The notes under the pieces: generated by a model
What the model was told of the DNA's origin: nothing
The model's input: the letters and a program-made list of their open reading frames with translations, nothing else
Databases searched by the model: none
Assembly (NCBI GenBank): GCA_023374025.1
Contig: SIJG01000035.1
Span: 496,001-560,000, forward strand
DNA from: Heterodera schachtii
Lineage: Eukaryota > Nematoda > Chromadorea > Rhabditida > Heteroderidae
Direction of reading: 5' to 3'
Length of the DNA stretch: 64,000 bases
In this document: one piece after another, positions 13,120-24,182 of the stretch
How positions within the stretch are numbered: the stretch's first letter is position 1
Layout of the letters: each line of letters begins with the position of its first letter
Position numbers and translations under genes: made by a program

Positions 13120-13480
13120 GCCCCGGGTGCTAGATCATTTCTTAAATCCGCCATGGGGTAGGAAAACATAAAAGAATCACACCTATAAATTCATAACTTG
13201 GCTCAATTTCAATTAAATTTATATATTTCATGGTATCATTCAATAGAGCTCTAAGTGTTCTCTATCAGAATATAATTTTCAAAAATAAAAAAGTTTAAAA
13301 AAAAGTTATGGTTATAAAATTTCAAATATCTTAAGTCAGGATTTTTTGTCCATAACTTTTTTCAAACGCATTGATTTTTATTAAAACATTAAAATTTATA
13401 GATTATACAAAGGGTATTATTATTAAAAGAAAATTAATATAATTGCATCAGAAAAATAAAAGTTATAAAGCATTAAATAT
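13120..13480. repeat. Member of a dispersed inverted-repeat family
   Basis: Contains the family words ATTTCTTAAATCCGCCAT (13137-13154), TGGTATCATTCAATAG (13231-13246) and CATAACTTTTTTCAAACGCA (13352-13371). The same words occur at 36470-36830, 48881-49252, 55545-55830 and, more weakly, 2590-2960. This copy is degenerate and its ends are not clear. Confidence 0.5.
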
Positions 13481-13738
13481 TCAATGCTTTTTGACATAGT
13501 CATGCAAATATATTATAACCGTTTAATAATTTTAAATAATTCCAGCATTGAGACAAATTAATTTTTATATTCAAAAGCCGAGTTTCAAAAAAATTCATTG
13601 AGTTTCAAAGAATATGGACAAAAGATTCTTACTTAGACTTAATGAAATTTTATAATCATAATTGGGGTAAGAAAAACGAATTGGCCAAAAATACAATTAG
13701 GGTTTTTAGTCCACACAAAATAATAGGAAGTATCCAAA

Positions 13739-13902
13739 TCAAAATTCGGAAATTGAAGCAAATTTCTTTTTCCATTTTCTCAATGTCATATATGAAATTC
13801 CCAATTTCTTAGCAATTATTTCCTCGCTAATTTTTGAGTTCGCTTCTTTAATTTCATAATATTTCTTAATTTTTCTTAGTTTGTCCTCATTGGCATTTTA
13901 TG
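13739..13902 (-). pseudogene. Orphan module-3 exon of the secreted HTH family
   Basis: An open minus-strand segment reads EDKLRKIKKYYEIKEAN and then the HTH-like core KKLGISYMTLRKWKKKF, ending in TGA at 13739-13741. It matches the terminal exon of the copies at 29215 and 37281. Its acceptor is lost (TTATCATAAAATGCC replaces the usual TTTTAAG) and no first exon of its own is present. It sits just downstream of the intact gene at 13995-14766. It could be an alternative last exon of that gene, but a remnant of a tandem copy is more likely. Confidence 0.5.
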
Positions 13903-13994
13903 ATAAAAGTGACGGAAAAAAGAAAAAAGAAAATAAAAAAGACATAAATCCAATTATAAAATCATATAAAGAAATTAAACATTTTCCAAATCAT

Positions 13995-14766
13995 TCAATT
14001 CGAAAATGAAGCCTTTTTCCATTTGTTCAGTGTTCCAAATGAAATTCCCAATTTCTCTGCAATTATTTTGTCACTAATTTTTGGATTATTTTCTTTAATT
14101 TTGAAATATTGCTTCATCTTTCTCAATTTATCCTCATTGGAATATGATGCTTAAAATGAAACTTTTAAGTAAAATTTCATATTAAAAAGTTTTCTTACTT
14201 TTATTGTAATTTGGCATTAATTCTTTTTTCCATTTTATAAATGTCATTTTAGAAATGCCCAATTCCTTCACAAATTCTTTCTGTTTGCCTTGGCCATATA
14301 AACTTTTAAATTCATCAAATCGTTCAATGAATTCTTTCTTTTTCTGCTCGTAAAAATTCTTTTCCATTATTTTGTTTTTATTTAAATTTAATTCTTTTTT
14401 CCATTTGTATATTTTTTGGCGATTTGTGCCTAATAATTTTCCAATTTTGCTCTCAATTTTGACTCTATTTTCCCAGTGATATTTTCCCTTTTCTCTTAAC
14501 TTTTCTATTATTGTATCAAATTTTTGAACTAATACTCTTTTTTGTTGATCATTTGGGCCATTCTCATTTCCTTCACTAATTTGATCAACTGCCGATTGTT
14601 CATTTTGTGCATTTTTCTCATTTTGTTCCATTTTAATCAAACTTTCTTCACTTTCATTTTTGTCCCATCCGTTGCCAAAAATTTCTTCAATATTTGCTCG
14701 GAGTTTGCAGGATTCATTTCCATAAATTATGAAAAATATAATAAATATTAAATTCCACAAATTCAT
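13995..14766 (-). CDS. Secreted three-module HTH-like protein (intact)
   Basis: Exons 14199-14766 and 13995-14149 join at phase 1 (A|GTAAG, TTTTAAG) to give about 240 residues. I chose the ATG at 14766, which starts MNLWNLIFIIFFIIYG, because it aligns with all other copies; an in-frame ATG 51 bp upstream exists. The order is: signal peptide ending near NESC, conserved EEIFGNGWD motif, acidic Glu/Gln/Asn linker (about residues 35-70), then three HTH-like modules with cores LLGTNRQKIYKWKKELNL, ELGISKMTFIKWKKEL and KLGISFGTLNKWKKA. Each fits the transposase/resolvase HTH pattern with a Trp-Lys-Lys after the second helix. Function is unknown. Export plus DNA-binding-like modules suggests an effector; that is inference. 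Confidence 0.8.
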
Positions 14767-15886
14767 TTTTGCTATTCGTAAAATGTTTGTGTAGAAAATA
14801 TTTTTATGGGAATGCATTTTAATGAAATTATATTGCTTAATTTCAATTTAATAATCAATATTAAATGGTTAGTGACTTTTATTATATTTAACAATCTAAT
14901 CAATTCACCAAATCTTATAATTATTTTGAAAATTATACTGACTTATTTTTTGCAAAGTAAATTTTTTTTTAAATAATACACAAAGAACCCCAAAAACAGA
15001 GTTTTCGAATTTCAAGGAATGAGAATTATTTAATAATTATTTTCATAATTTATTTTATTGCCTCATTAGAAATTTCATTAGGAATATAATTATCCCACTA
15101 ATAATTGCATTCTTTTTGCTTTCCGCCATTTTTCTTTGTCTCAAATTGATTGATAATTATTTGCCTCCTCGTCTCCCCTTAAAAAAGTGGTCGTCCGCGT
15201 GCACTCTTCGTCATTTATCATCAAATTAATCTGTGACTGACCGACATGAAATATTTTTATTCATTTTCTTAATTAAATGGGTGATGTAATACGATGATTT
15301 CGTACACATTTAAGACACAATTTTCTATGACTTTTTCAGTATTTATTAATTTAATATGCCAATTTTGTACTAAATTATCAACTTTAAGGAATTTCTAAAC
15401 ATCCCACCTTACCTTTTTAGTATATGACAAACAAAAATTGCCATAATTTTTTTTATAAATTCGCTATTTAAATATAAAATAACTTTTTTATGATATTTAA
15501 TGAATTAAATTTAATATTAATATTTTTGGCAAGAACCAAAATTTAAATGTGAATTTTTTTAATTTTTGGTGACTTCACTAAACAATTATTTTTCCAATGA
15601 ACATATTCACAAAACAATACTTTCTGTTTGGAAAATTGATTTTGGCATCGGCATGAAATAATTTATGCCTGAATAAGCCCTTCCGTTTAAGCCACTCAAA
15701 AGCCTCTTATTGAGTTCCTTCCCACTGACGAGAATGAGCACTTGTCAAACAAAACGAAAAATGCCATTTTCAAATCTTTCATTATTTTCTAGTCTAAAAT
15801 ACTTAAAAAATACTAAATTATGAAAATAATTTATTGAAAAATTACTAAATTAGGAAAATGTTTTATAGAAATTTTGAATGAAGTAA
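14767..15886. other. Non-coding AT-rich region
   Basis: Upstream region of the family gene to the left. No gene or repeat seen. A slightly less AT-rich patch at 15170-15245 shows no usable frame. Confidence 0.5.
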
Positions 15887-15894
15887 AAATTGTA

Positions 15895-16265
15895 GGTACT
15901 AATTCGGTTTGTATCCGCTTTTTTGGTCAAATTTTTTCAAAATTTTTTTTTATTATTATTATTGTCAAAATTGCTTTAAATTACAAATAAAAAGTGATTT
16001 ATATGCTTATCGGGTGCCACAGTCACAAAAACGGGTGGTGTGCAGAAGTTTAAGTTCTTTGAGCCATTTTTCGAATTCGTCGTCTGGTTGATCCAATACT
16101 TTGAATAAATCATCAATAGTAAAATTTTTAAGGCTTTCCATTAATCTAAAAGCAATTCTGACAATAATAAAAAAAATTATTTAAAGCAATTTTGACAATA
16201 ATAATAATAAAAAGAAACTTTGAAAAAATTTGACCAAAAAAACGGATACAAACCGAATGAGTACC
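15895..16265. mobile_element. Merlin-like element, 371 bp, 8-bp TSD, with a transposase remnant
   Basis: The termini are GGTACTAATTCGGTTTGTAT and its inverted partner ending ACCGAATGAGTACC. Flanking direct repeats AAATTGTA lie at 15887-15894 and 16266-16273. GG-starting termini with an 8-bp duplication fit the Merlin (IS1016-like) group. The minus strand between about 16003 and 16145 reads FTIDDLFKVLDQPDDEFEKW and ends with CDCGTR-stop. This resembles the N-terminal helical and zinc-binding start of such transposases, but the catalytic part is gone. The group assignment is inference. Confidence 0.75.
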
Positions 16266-16273
16266 AAATTGTA

Positions 16274-16635
16274 AAATTTGTTTTAAAGAATTTAATTAAT
16301 TTTTTAAGAAAAAAATTTAATTAAATTAAAAAATTTAAACAATTGTTTCTTGAATTCTTTGATTGAATAAAGATTCTTTTGTCGATTTTTTAAATAAAAT
16401 TATGACTACAAAGCTAGCTTTTAAATTAATTTCCCCGACAAATGAAAACCCAAATGAATGAAAGCAAATATCACAGGGAATCAAATGAAACATATCATTC
16501 GGTTAAAAGAATTAAAATATTTATAATGAAATTTAAAAAGTCTCTGCTTGTCAGCAATTTTTTGTATTTTGAATTTTTTGCTAAAGATAATTAATTGCTC
16601 CCATTTTAATTGTCCAACAATTAAAAAAATCCAAA
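16274..16635. other. Upstream region of SNZ
   Basis: A 360-bp non-coding spacer that should hold the SNZ promoter. No clear TATA motif can be singled out in this AT-rich sequence, and no splice-leader acceptor is obvious directly before the ATG. Confidence 0.4.
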
Positions 16636-19126
16636 ATGATTCAAAATAACCTTACCAATGACAACAATAACAACAACAACAATAATAATGCCCCGATTAA
16701 TGGCATTTTTAGCGGCATTCATCACCAGCAGCCCACTACTGATGAAGCAAAACAACTCCGTGCCACCAATATTGGGCTGGCCGAGTGCTTGAAGGGTGGT
16801 GTGATTATGGATGTGATGAATGCGGAACAGGCAAAGATTGCGCAGGAAGCGGGTGCCGTTGCGGTGATGGCATTGGAACGCATTCCGGCACTGATCCGAC
16901 AGGTGGTGTAGACTCATAAAAACTGAGAAAAGAAAATTTAAAAATTTTGTGCTAAATTTTTATAAATCAATTTTTTTAAATTTTAGGAATATTAAATTAT
17001 TGACAATTAAGATATTATTTATATTTTTCTCGTTTCGAATTAAAAATATTTCTTCGGTTGAGTATTTTCGACATGAAATGCCACAGTGTTTTTTTTTTTG
17101 AAAATCCAAAGTGAGGAGTCTTTTTTTTGAAAGTGATGTTGTTATTAAATTTAAGGCCTCTGGTCATTAAAAGGGATGGAATTTTTGGGATTTTCCCAAT
17201 TTTTTTTTTTTTTTTTTTGCTCAGCTCATCTTCGTCTAAACGCTCGAAACGGCTTTTAGGTTGCAATTTTCGTTCCTAGTTTGATTGAAAAACACAAACG
17301 AATATTTTATTTTGCGAAAATAAATCTGGGCATAATTTTAAAAAATAATTAATTTATATAAGGACGGAGGCGTGGCACGGATGAGTGATCCGGAGATGAT
17401 CCAACAAATTCGTGAAGCGGTTACCATTCCAGTGATGGCCAAATGCCGGATTGGCCATTTTGTGGAGGCACAAATTTTGGAGTCTGTCCAAGTGGACTTC
17501 ATTGACGAAAGTGAAGTGCTGACGCCAGCCGACAATGCCAATCACATTTGGAAGCACAAATTTAGGCAAGAAACTAATTAGTTAATTAACAAATTAATTA
17601 ATTAATTGTCAACCCAATTAATGTTTATGATAACTATAGGCCTTCTCTGATTCCTAAATTTTCGCGCCAATTTTCTTTTCCTTTCTTTAATCTTACGGCA
17701 TAAAATAATTAATATAAATAATTAATTTTACTTTTGACAGAGTGCCGTTTGTTTGCGGTGCGCGATGTCTTGGCGAAGCGTTGCGACGCATCGCGGAAGG
17801 CGCGTCATTGATTCGCACAAAGGGGGACGCGGGAAGCGGAAATGTGGTCGAGGCGGTCACTCATGTGCGCGCCATTCAGGTAAAAATTAAAATCAAATTA
17901 CTAATTTAAATTGGTTAATTTAAATTTTTTTTTGAGCAATCTAAAAAAATTTCTGTTTCGAGAAAAATGGGAATTCCTCTATTTTTTGTGGGCCTGCTAT
18001 CAACGTATCATTAATTAATGATTATTTTGTTAATTTTTCCACCGAGTTAAATGCGGTTAATATTATACAGCGAAAGTGCAGAATTTGAAGTTTTTTGCAT
18101 TTAATAAAGGATAATTTCTAATTATAATTAACATTTTTGATATGAAAGTTAAAATTAATAAAATTTTAGTTTTTAAATTTATTTAAAATTGATTTTTTAA
18201 TAAATAATGAATTCATTCCAAAATTAAAAATAAAAATGTTTAGGCAGAAATTCGGAATCTCACAAAGATGAATGAAGAGGAACTGATGAGTTGGGCTCGT
18301 TTGAACAGTGCACCAATTGAATTGGTTTTTCAAACTGCACGCGAAGGTGGGCAATTAAAGATAAATGAATTATTTAATTTTTAATACAATTTTATTATAT
18401 TTTCTTTAATTGGCCTTTTTGGCTTTTTGCAAAAATATAATTATTTTTCAATTTTTTAAGGGAGTTTGCCGGTGCCAAACTTTGCTGCAGGCGGTGTTGC
18501 CACGCCAGCAGACGCGGCATTGTTAATGCAGTTGGGTGCCGAAGCAGTGTTCGTCGGTTCTGGCATTTTCGTATGTTGGCATAAAATGTCATCATTGAAA
18601 TTTTTGTTCAAAAACTTTATGATAATGTACTAACAAATAAGAAAAATTCTTAATTTTATAACTTAAAATTAATAAAAAAATCCCAACAGAATTTTAAATA
18701 ATTATTACTATAAAAAACCGAAAATTTGTTTTTATTTTTACGCAATCATTCGTTTGTTTAAGGATTTTATATGATTGAAAATTTTGTTTTTTTGAATTTA
18801 ATTCTAAATTTTTTATTGGCTTTCTGATTTTTGTTGCATTTTACTGCCTTTCCGCAAAAGAAAAAAAATGTCAAAAGTAATTATCAAAAAAATTTTTAAA
18901 CATCTCGGAGGGGTGAGTAATAAATAAAAAAAACGATAAATTTAAAAACCATTTAAATTCCTAATAGATGAGCGACAATCCGGCAAAACGTGCCGCCGCC
19001 ATTGTGCAAGCGGTCACCCATTTTGACAAGCCTAATGTGTTGGCAAAAGTGTCACACGGATTGGGCATTGCAATGAAGGGTATGGACCGTGTTGGTGCCG
19101 GAAAAACGGTCACGTTGGAACAATAA
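16636..19126 (+). CDS. SNZ: Pyridoxal 5'-phosphate synthase, synthase subunit (PdxS/SNZ)
   Basis: Builds vitamin B6 (PLP) from ribose 5-phosphate, glyceraldehyde 3-phosphate and ammonia supplied by PdxT/SNO. Six exons: 16636-16902, 17363-17565, 17741-17879, 18244-18346, 18461-18570, 18968-19126. All phases agree, giving 326 residues, about 30 more than bacterial PdxS because of an Asn-rich N-terminal leader. Visible hallmarks are [13 protein letters not shown] (with the active-site Asp), [22 protein letters not shown] (first catalytic Lys), [42 protein letters not shown] (second catalytic Lys) and [13 protein letters not shown]. The second intron begins GC (TTTAG|GCAAGA). SNO follows 444 bp downstream on the same strand. 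Animals normally lack this gene; it is a known horizontal acquisition in soybean cyst nematode. Confidence 0.96.
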
Positions 19127-19570
19127 GAAAAAAACAAGCGTGACTAATTACTGTTAATGAGTTATTTGTGTGTTTATGTATTAATTAAATAATGGTTTTT
19201 TTTGATTTTGTTCTGTTAGAATAATTTGCAATGGAGCAAGAAATTAATATTTATTATTGAAAATATTAGAATAATATTGACTCAGATGAATGATTAAAGA
19301 ATTTTCATTATTTTTGATTTCTAATTAAAAAAGGTTTAAAATTTATGGGTCAATTTATTAATATTTTCTTTAATAAATATTACGTCTCTTTTGTTTTAAT
19401 TTTGGCAAATACTTTTGTTTATTATTTTTGTTGAATCTATTAGTTTATTTTCAATAAATTTTGTAATTTCTCATCAATTTTATCAATTCTCTATTAAAAA
19501 TATTACCAATATTTTCTGCCATTTCAACAATTTTATCATATCATTTTAATTTTTAAACATTTTTGACATT
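19127..19570. other. SNZ-SNO intergenic spacer
   Basis: 444 bp of AT-rich sequence between two head-to-tail genes. It could hold a separate SNO promoter or be part of a polycistronic transcript. I see no obvious splice-leader acceptor right before the SNO ATG. Runs of AATAAAT near 19369-19376 could serve as poly-A signals for SNZ. Confidence 0.5.
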
Positions 19571-20652
19571 ATGCCAAAACGGCGGGTTGGCATTTTGGCA
19601 CTCCAAGGCAACGTGCAGCAACATTGTCGCATTCTGCACAACATCGGTGCCGAGCCGGTCATAGTGAAGACTGGCGATCAGTTGGACACTTTGGACGGAC
19701 TGATTTTGCCGGGCGGTGAATCAACAACAATGGCAAAATTTTTGCACGAAGATTTGGCACTGAAAAATGCCATTGTTGAGTTTGCCACTGATCAGAGACG
19801 ACGACCAATTCTTGGCACATGCGCTGGACTGATCATTTTGGCAAAAACGGTGCGCGGAAATGGGAAAACTGAGAATGTGAATGCATTAAGGTGAGATTTG
19901 GAAGGAATTTTTAATGATAAAAGAATATAAATAATATAACAAGTATTCAATTTTGGTAATTAAAAGCAACAAAATTAATAAGTTTTTGTGTGATAACTGA
20001 TAAAACTACACACCCATAAAGGTTCTAAAATACTAAAATAAGGATATTTATTATTTCAAAAAAAATTTTAAATTTTTTCATGCACTTTTTTTTGAATTTT
20101 GTTTTTATTCAGTTAATTATGCATTAAAAATATTATAAATATTCTTTACCCATTTGAGAGATTTTGTGAGCTTTAAAAAATCTATGGAAAAATAAAAATT
20201 TCTTTTTAAAAGGTTATTTGTCGGATTATTTCAGCAATTTAATTATATTTACTTAGCGCAAATTTAAAAAAGAATAACGCAATTAGAATAATATTTTGTA
20301 TACTTAGCGCAAATTTAAAAAGAATAACGCAATTAGAATAATATTTTGTAATAAGTATTTTTATGTTTAATTTAATTTCAGTCTTTTGGACGTTGTCGTG
20401 CAGCGTAATGCGTATGGCACGCAGACAAATTCGGCATTTTGTCCAATTCGTGCCAATAATGGGCAGCAATTCTGTGCCAGTTTCATCCGTGCACCGTCCA
20501 TTCTCCATGTTGGCAAAAATGTGCATGTGTTGGCCAAATTTGTGGACACAGACGAACCGGTTGCGGTCCAACAGGACAACATTGTTGGCCTTTGTTTTCA
20601 TCCAGAAAACTGTGACATCACTTATTTTCATGAATTATTGTTCAAATCTTGA
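19571..20652 (+). CDS. SNO: Pyridoxal 5'-phosphate synthase, glutaminase subunit (PdxT/SNO)
   Basis: Class-I glutamine amidotransferase that releases ammonia from glutamine and channels it to the SNZ synthase. Exons 19571-19890 and 20382-20652 join at phase 2 to give 196 residues, the usual PdxT length. The start RRVGILALQGNVQQH matches the family's N-terminus. LILPGGESTTMAKFL forms the oxyanion region, GTCAGLIILAK carries the nucleophilic Cys, VVQRNAYGTQ and FIRAP are conserved PdxT segments, and CFHPEN supplies the catalytic His and Glu. All residues of the Cys-His-Glu triad are present, so it should be active. The intron holds a 51-bp tandem duplication. It works with the adjacent SNZ product as a complex, probably cytosolic. 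Confidence 0.96.
20251..20350. repeat. 51-bp direct duplication in the SNO intron
   Basis: ACTTAGCGCAAATTTAAAAA followed by AATAACGCAATTAGAATAAT is present twice in succession, with one base length difference in an A-run. It lies wholly within the intron. Confidence 0.85.
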
Positions 20653-21024
20653 TAATGGATTTGTGTGAAAATAAACACTTTTTAATTAAAGTTAATTAGG
20701 CAAATTTACTCCAATATAATTTCAAAATACCACCTTCTCGGCATATTAGTAATACATATGATCATAAAAAAAGCATTTAAAAAAAATTCATGTAGAAAGT
20801 ATAAAAACATAAACAAATGGGTGGTAAATCAAAAAATAAATAAATAAATAAAATTTTTGAATTAAATTTGGGATGTATGCAGTTTTTCCAGTCACCACAA
20901 AATATTTCATCTAAATGAATTTAAACTCAAAAATCAATGCATTTGTATGATAAATAAAAAAAATAATAATAATTATACATAAAAATTCAGCTTTATTGAG
21001 CTATTCACGCAAAAAAATTTTTTT
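20653..21024. other. Spacer between SNO and a family gene
   Basis: No gene seen. It contains ATAAATAAATAAATAAA (20836-20852) and should hold the SNO poly-A signal (AATAAACAC at 20670-20678) and the promoter of the next gene. Confidence 0.5.
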
Positions 21025-21041
21025 CTTTACAAATTTTTCAG
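21025..21041 (+). promoter_or_regulatory. Possible splice-leader (trans-splice) acceptor
   Basis: A T-rich stretch ending in ATTTTTCAG lies 9 bp before the ATG at 21051 with no upstream exon visible, as is usual for nematode splice-leader addition. Confidence 0.4.
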
Positions 21042-21050
21042 AATTGTAAA

Positions 21051-21808
21051 ATGAATTTATGGTTTTTAATATTTTTAATAATTTTCGTTGCTTTAAAAAT
21101 TGAATGCAGCAAAGTTCGTGCAAATTTTGACGAAATATTCGGCAACGCATGGGACAATAATGAAAGAGATGAAAAGGAAATGAAAATTGAACAAAATGAG
21201 CAAAACGAAAACTCACCAAATGGTCAAATTGGTGAAAAAAATGGAACGGACTCAATTAGTGAACAAAAAAGAGAAATAATTAAAAAATTTCAAGAAATTA
21301 AGGTAAAATTAAGGGAAAAGGGAAAATTGCCAAGAGGAGAAAACAATACAAAAATTGAGAGAAAAATTGGAAAATTATTAGGAGCAAATCGCCAAAAAAT
21401 ATATAAATGGAAAAAAGAATTGAATTTAAACAAAATGAAAAAGAGTTTTTATGATCAGAAAAAGAACGAATTCATTAAACGATTTGATGCATTTAAAAGT
21501 TTATATGGCCAACGCAAACAGAAAGAATTTGCGAAGGAATTGGGCATTGGTGAAACAACATTTCGAAAATGGAAGAAAGAACTAGTGCCAAAATACCTGA
21601 AAAGTGAGGGAAATTTTTAATTTATAATTCAAATTAACGATTTTAAGTACAAAATCATTATTCCAACGAGGAAAAAACTAAAAAGACGAAGCAATATTTT
21701 AAAATTAAAGAAAACAATCCCAAAACTAGTGACAAAATAATTGCCAAAAATTTGGGAATTGGATTTTCAACGCTGCAAAAATTGAAGAAAGCTTTTTTTT
21801 CGAATTGA
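21051..21808 (+). CDS. Secreted three-module HTH-like protein (intact)
   Basis: Exons 21051-21603 and 21648-21808 give 237 residues. The signal peptide runs to about residue 20 (core FLIFLIIFVALKIEC). Then come the conserved FDEIFGNAWD and an acidic linker rich in Glu, Gln and Asn. Module 1 has the core LLGANRQKIYKWKKELNL, module 2 ELGIGETTFRKWKKEL and module 3 NLGIGFSTLQKLKKA, where the usual Trp of the W-K-K triplet is Leu. The exon 1 donor is A|GTGAG. It lies just downstream of SNO in the same direction but with its own likely trans-splice site. A copy of its second exon and 3' flank is fused to the SNZ duplicate at 33689. Function unknown; a candidate exported DNA-binding protein. Confidence 0.8.
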
Positions 21809-21841
21809 ATTGTTTGAAAGTATAATTTAATTTATTATTAT

Positions 21842-22280
21842 TAGAGCCCGGATTTTTATGTTTTTACATATTTTTTTTTGCGGCTTAGTAATGGTGAGAT
21901 AAGCCCAAAAATAGCATTTTCTCCGAGCAATTTATAATTTATAGCGACTTATAAAACATAAAAACATATCGCACATATTTCGGGGTTTCTGCACATTTAG
22001 AAATTATCTGCTGGAACTTTCAATTTATAAAAATAATTTATTAGAAAAAGACCACTTTTAGCTTCGAATACCTTGAAATCTGTTTGGTTTGCAATTGTGC
22101 GGGCGGAAATGAAAAAAAATAAGATTTTTTGGAATTTTTATGCAAAAATACACTTGATTTTTTCAATTTTTAACACATTATTTTGGCATTTTTTTGGTTT
22201 TTAGCACATATTTCAGCATTTTTTAACATATATTTTATTAAATATTTAATGATTTTTAGCACATAAAAATCCGGGCTCTA
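21842..22280. mobile_element. Non-autonomous element, 439 bp, 8-bp TSD
   Basis: The termini TAGAGCCCGGATTTTTATGT and their inverted copy ACATAAAAATCCGGGCTCTA are flanked by the direct repeat ATTATTAT. Subterminal ACATATTT/TTAGCACAT words recur near both ends. It has no coding capacity. A shorter copy is at 33899-34095. An 8-bp duplication makes hAT-like the best guess. Confidence 0.85.
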
Positions 22281-23085
22281 ATTATTATGATTTACATTTA
22301 ATTTGGTTTTCTGTTTTTACATAAATTTTTCTTTACATATAAATACATATAAAATAGTCACTGATTTTCTATTAATTGTCATATTTTTTTAATCTAAGAA
22401 CTGATTCAGCGAAAAGTGATTTAATTTTCTAAAAAATTATGAATGGTTTAGAATTTAAAAATGTGCTCGGCCGACGGCATAACTATGGCAAAACCAAAAA
22501 TATTTTTAAAAATTCACCAAATCATTCAGTGAATTGCGCTTTTTCTGCTCGTAAAACACCCTTTTCGTTAATTTTATGCTCCTTTTTAATTTACAATCAA
22601 ACAAATATTTAATTCAACATTACTATTAATAATTAATGTTACAATTTGTCCGTTTAAAAATGATTAGGATAAAGGAATGAGTAAATTTTATAAAAAATTA
22701 TTGTTGTCAAACGGTCATTAATTTGTATGAATTGAAAATTGTCTTCTGTTTTTGGGGTGTTAATGATAGCATTTAGGAATTTATAAGGAAAATTTTCTTA
22801 AATGAAATTCGAAATTTTTTCTTTCTTTTTCCATGAGTCTATTTATATATAGTTCCCATGTTGCAAAAGAATTGTATTTTAATTTTTATCTCGATTAATT
22901 AATTGAAAATTCAAAAATTTCGATTTTATATAAACACTTTTTTAAAAAATTGAAAAGGGCAATCTTAGAAAAGAAATGAATATTGAATGAGCATAACAAA
23001 AGTAAAATTCCAACAGGATACATAAATCAGTAAGAAAAAAAAATATATATTTATAATGAAAGACCAAATAAATCACATTTCCACA
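22281..23085. other. Non-coding region, duplicated downstream
   Basis: No intact gene. This stretch is about 90% identical by eye to 34096-34620, including the words CTCGGCCGACGGCATAACTA (22468-22487). Around 22530-22565 a minus-strand remnant of the family (near the module 1/2 boundary) is visible. Confidence 0.6.
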
Positions 23086-23190
23086 ATTTTAGCAAATTTC
23101 TTTTTCCATTTTCGCAGAGATGAAAACCCAACTCCCAAATTTTTGGCTACTATTTCGTCTCTAATTTTTGGATTTTTTTTGATCACCCAA
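23086..23190 (-). pseudogene. Orphan module-3 fragment of the secreted HTH family
   Basis: The minus strand reads IRDEIVAKNLGVGFSSLRKW followed by KKKF, a recognisable HTH-like module without neighbouring exon parts. The same orphan, interrupted by an element, occurs at 34620-35890. Confidence 0.55.
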
Positions 23191-23435
23191 CGTTCTAGAC
23201 TGATCGAAAGCTCACCAAATTTTGCAGGGAAACTGCTGAGAACCCTACAAATGTTTATAAATTTTTTTAGAATTTTTTGCCTGGAGGAACACAGTTCTTC
23301 ACACTTACCACACCAGGATTATTTTTTTTAAAATTATTTTTTTCATTTGATCACCCAACATTCTTAAAGTCACGAAAAACTGAATTTCGAAAAATTTAAA
23401 AATTGACTATAAAAATCAAAGTTTTACCAAATCAT

Positions 23436-24182
23436 TCAATTCGAAAATGAAGCCTTTTTCCATTGTCGCAAGGTTGAAAAGCCAATTCCCAATTTCTCAG
23501 CAATTATTTTGTCAATAATTTTTGGATTGTTTTCTTTAATTTTGCAATATTTACGCATCTTTCTCAATTTGTCCTCATTGGAATATTTATTTTGTGCTTA
23601 AAACGAAAAAAATACAAAAATTCTCTTACTTTTATGGTATTTTGGCAGCAATTCTTTTTTCCATTTTCGAAATGTTTCTTTCGAAATGCCCAATTCCTTC
23701 ACAAATTCTTTCTGTTTGCCTTGGCCATTTAAACTTTTAAATTCATCAATTCGTTCAATGAATTCATTTTTTTTCTCTTCGTAAAAATTCATTTTATTTT
23801 TATTTAAATTTAATTCTTTTTTCCATTTATATATTTTGTCGCGATTTGTGCCTAATAATTTTCCAATTTTCGTCTCAATCTTGGCTCTGTTTTTGTTTTG
23901 GTATTTTCCTTTTTCTCTTAACTTTTCTTTAATTAGGCCAAATTTTAAAATTATTTCTCTTTTTTGTTGATCATTTGGGACGTTACCCATTTCTTCACCC
24001 ATTAGATCACCATTTGCTGAGTTATTATTTTGGTCATTTTGTTCGATTTTCATCAAATTTTCTTCTCTTTCTTTTTTGTCCCATCTGTCGCCAAATATTT
24101 CGTCAAAATTTTGTATAATTTTTCCGGATTCAATTTTAAATATTAAATAAATTATTATAAATATTAAATGTAAAAAATTCAT
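23436..24182 (-). CDS. Secreted three-module HTH-like protein (intact)
   Basis: Exons 23630-24182 and 23436-23596 give 237 residues. The ATG at 24182 (MNFLHLIFIIIYLIF) aligns with paralogues; an in-frame ATG 30 bp upstream exists. Signal peptide, then FDEIFGDRWD, a Glu/Asn-rich linker, then modules with cores LLGTNRDKIYKWKKELNL, ELGISKETFRKWKKEL and KLGIGFSTLRQWKKA. The intron is 33 bp (23597-23629), which is short even for this family. It is convergent with the copy at 21051. The module spacing (about 60 residues between the first two Trp) is the same as in the other copies. Function unknown. Confidence 0.8.

Noticed and set aside
20239..20668. Other frames across the second SNO exon
   Set aside because: They overlap the PdxT frame, which has conserved motifs and correct phase; these are shadows.
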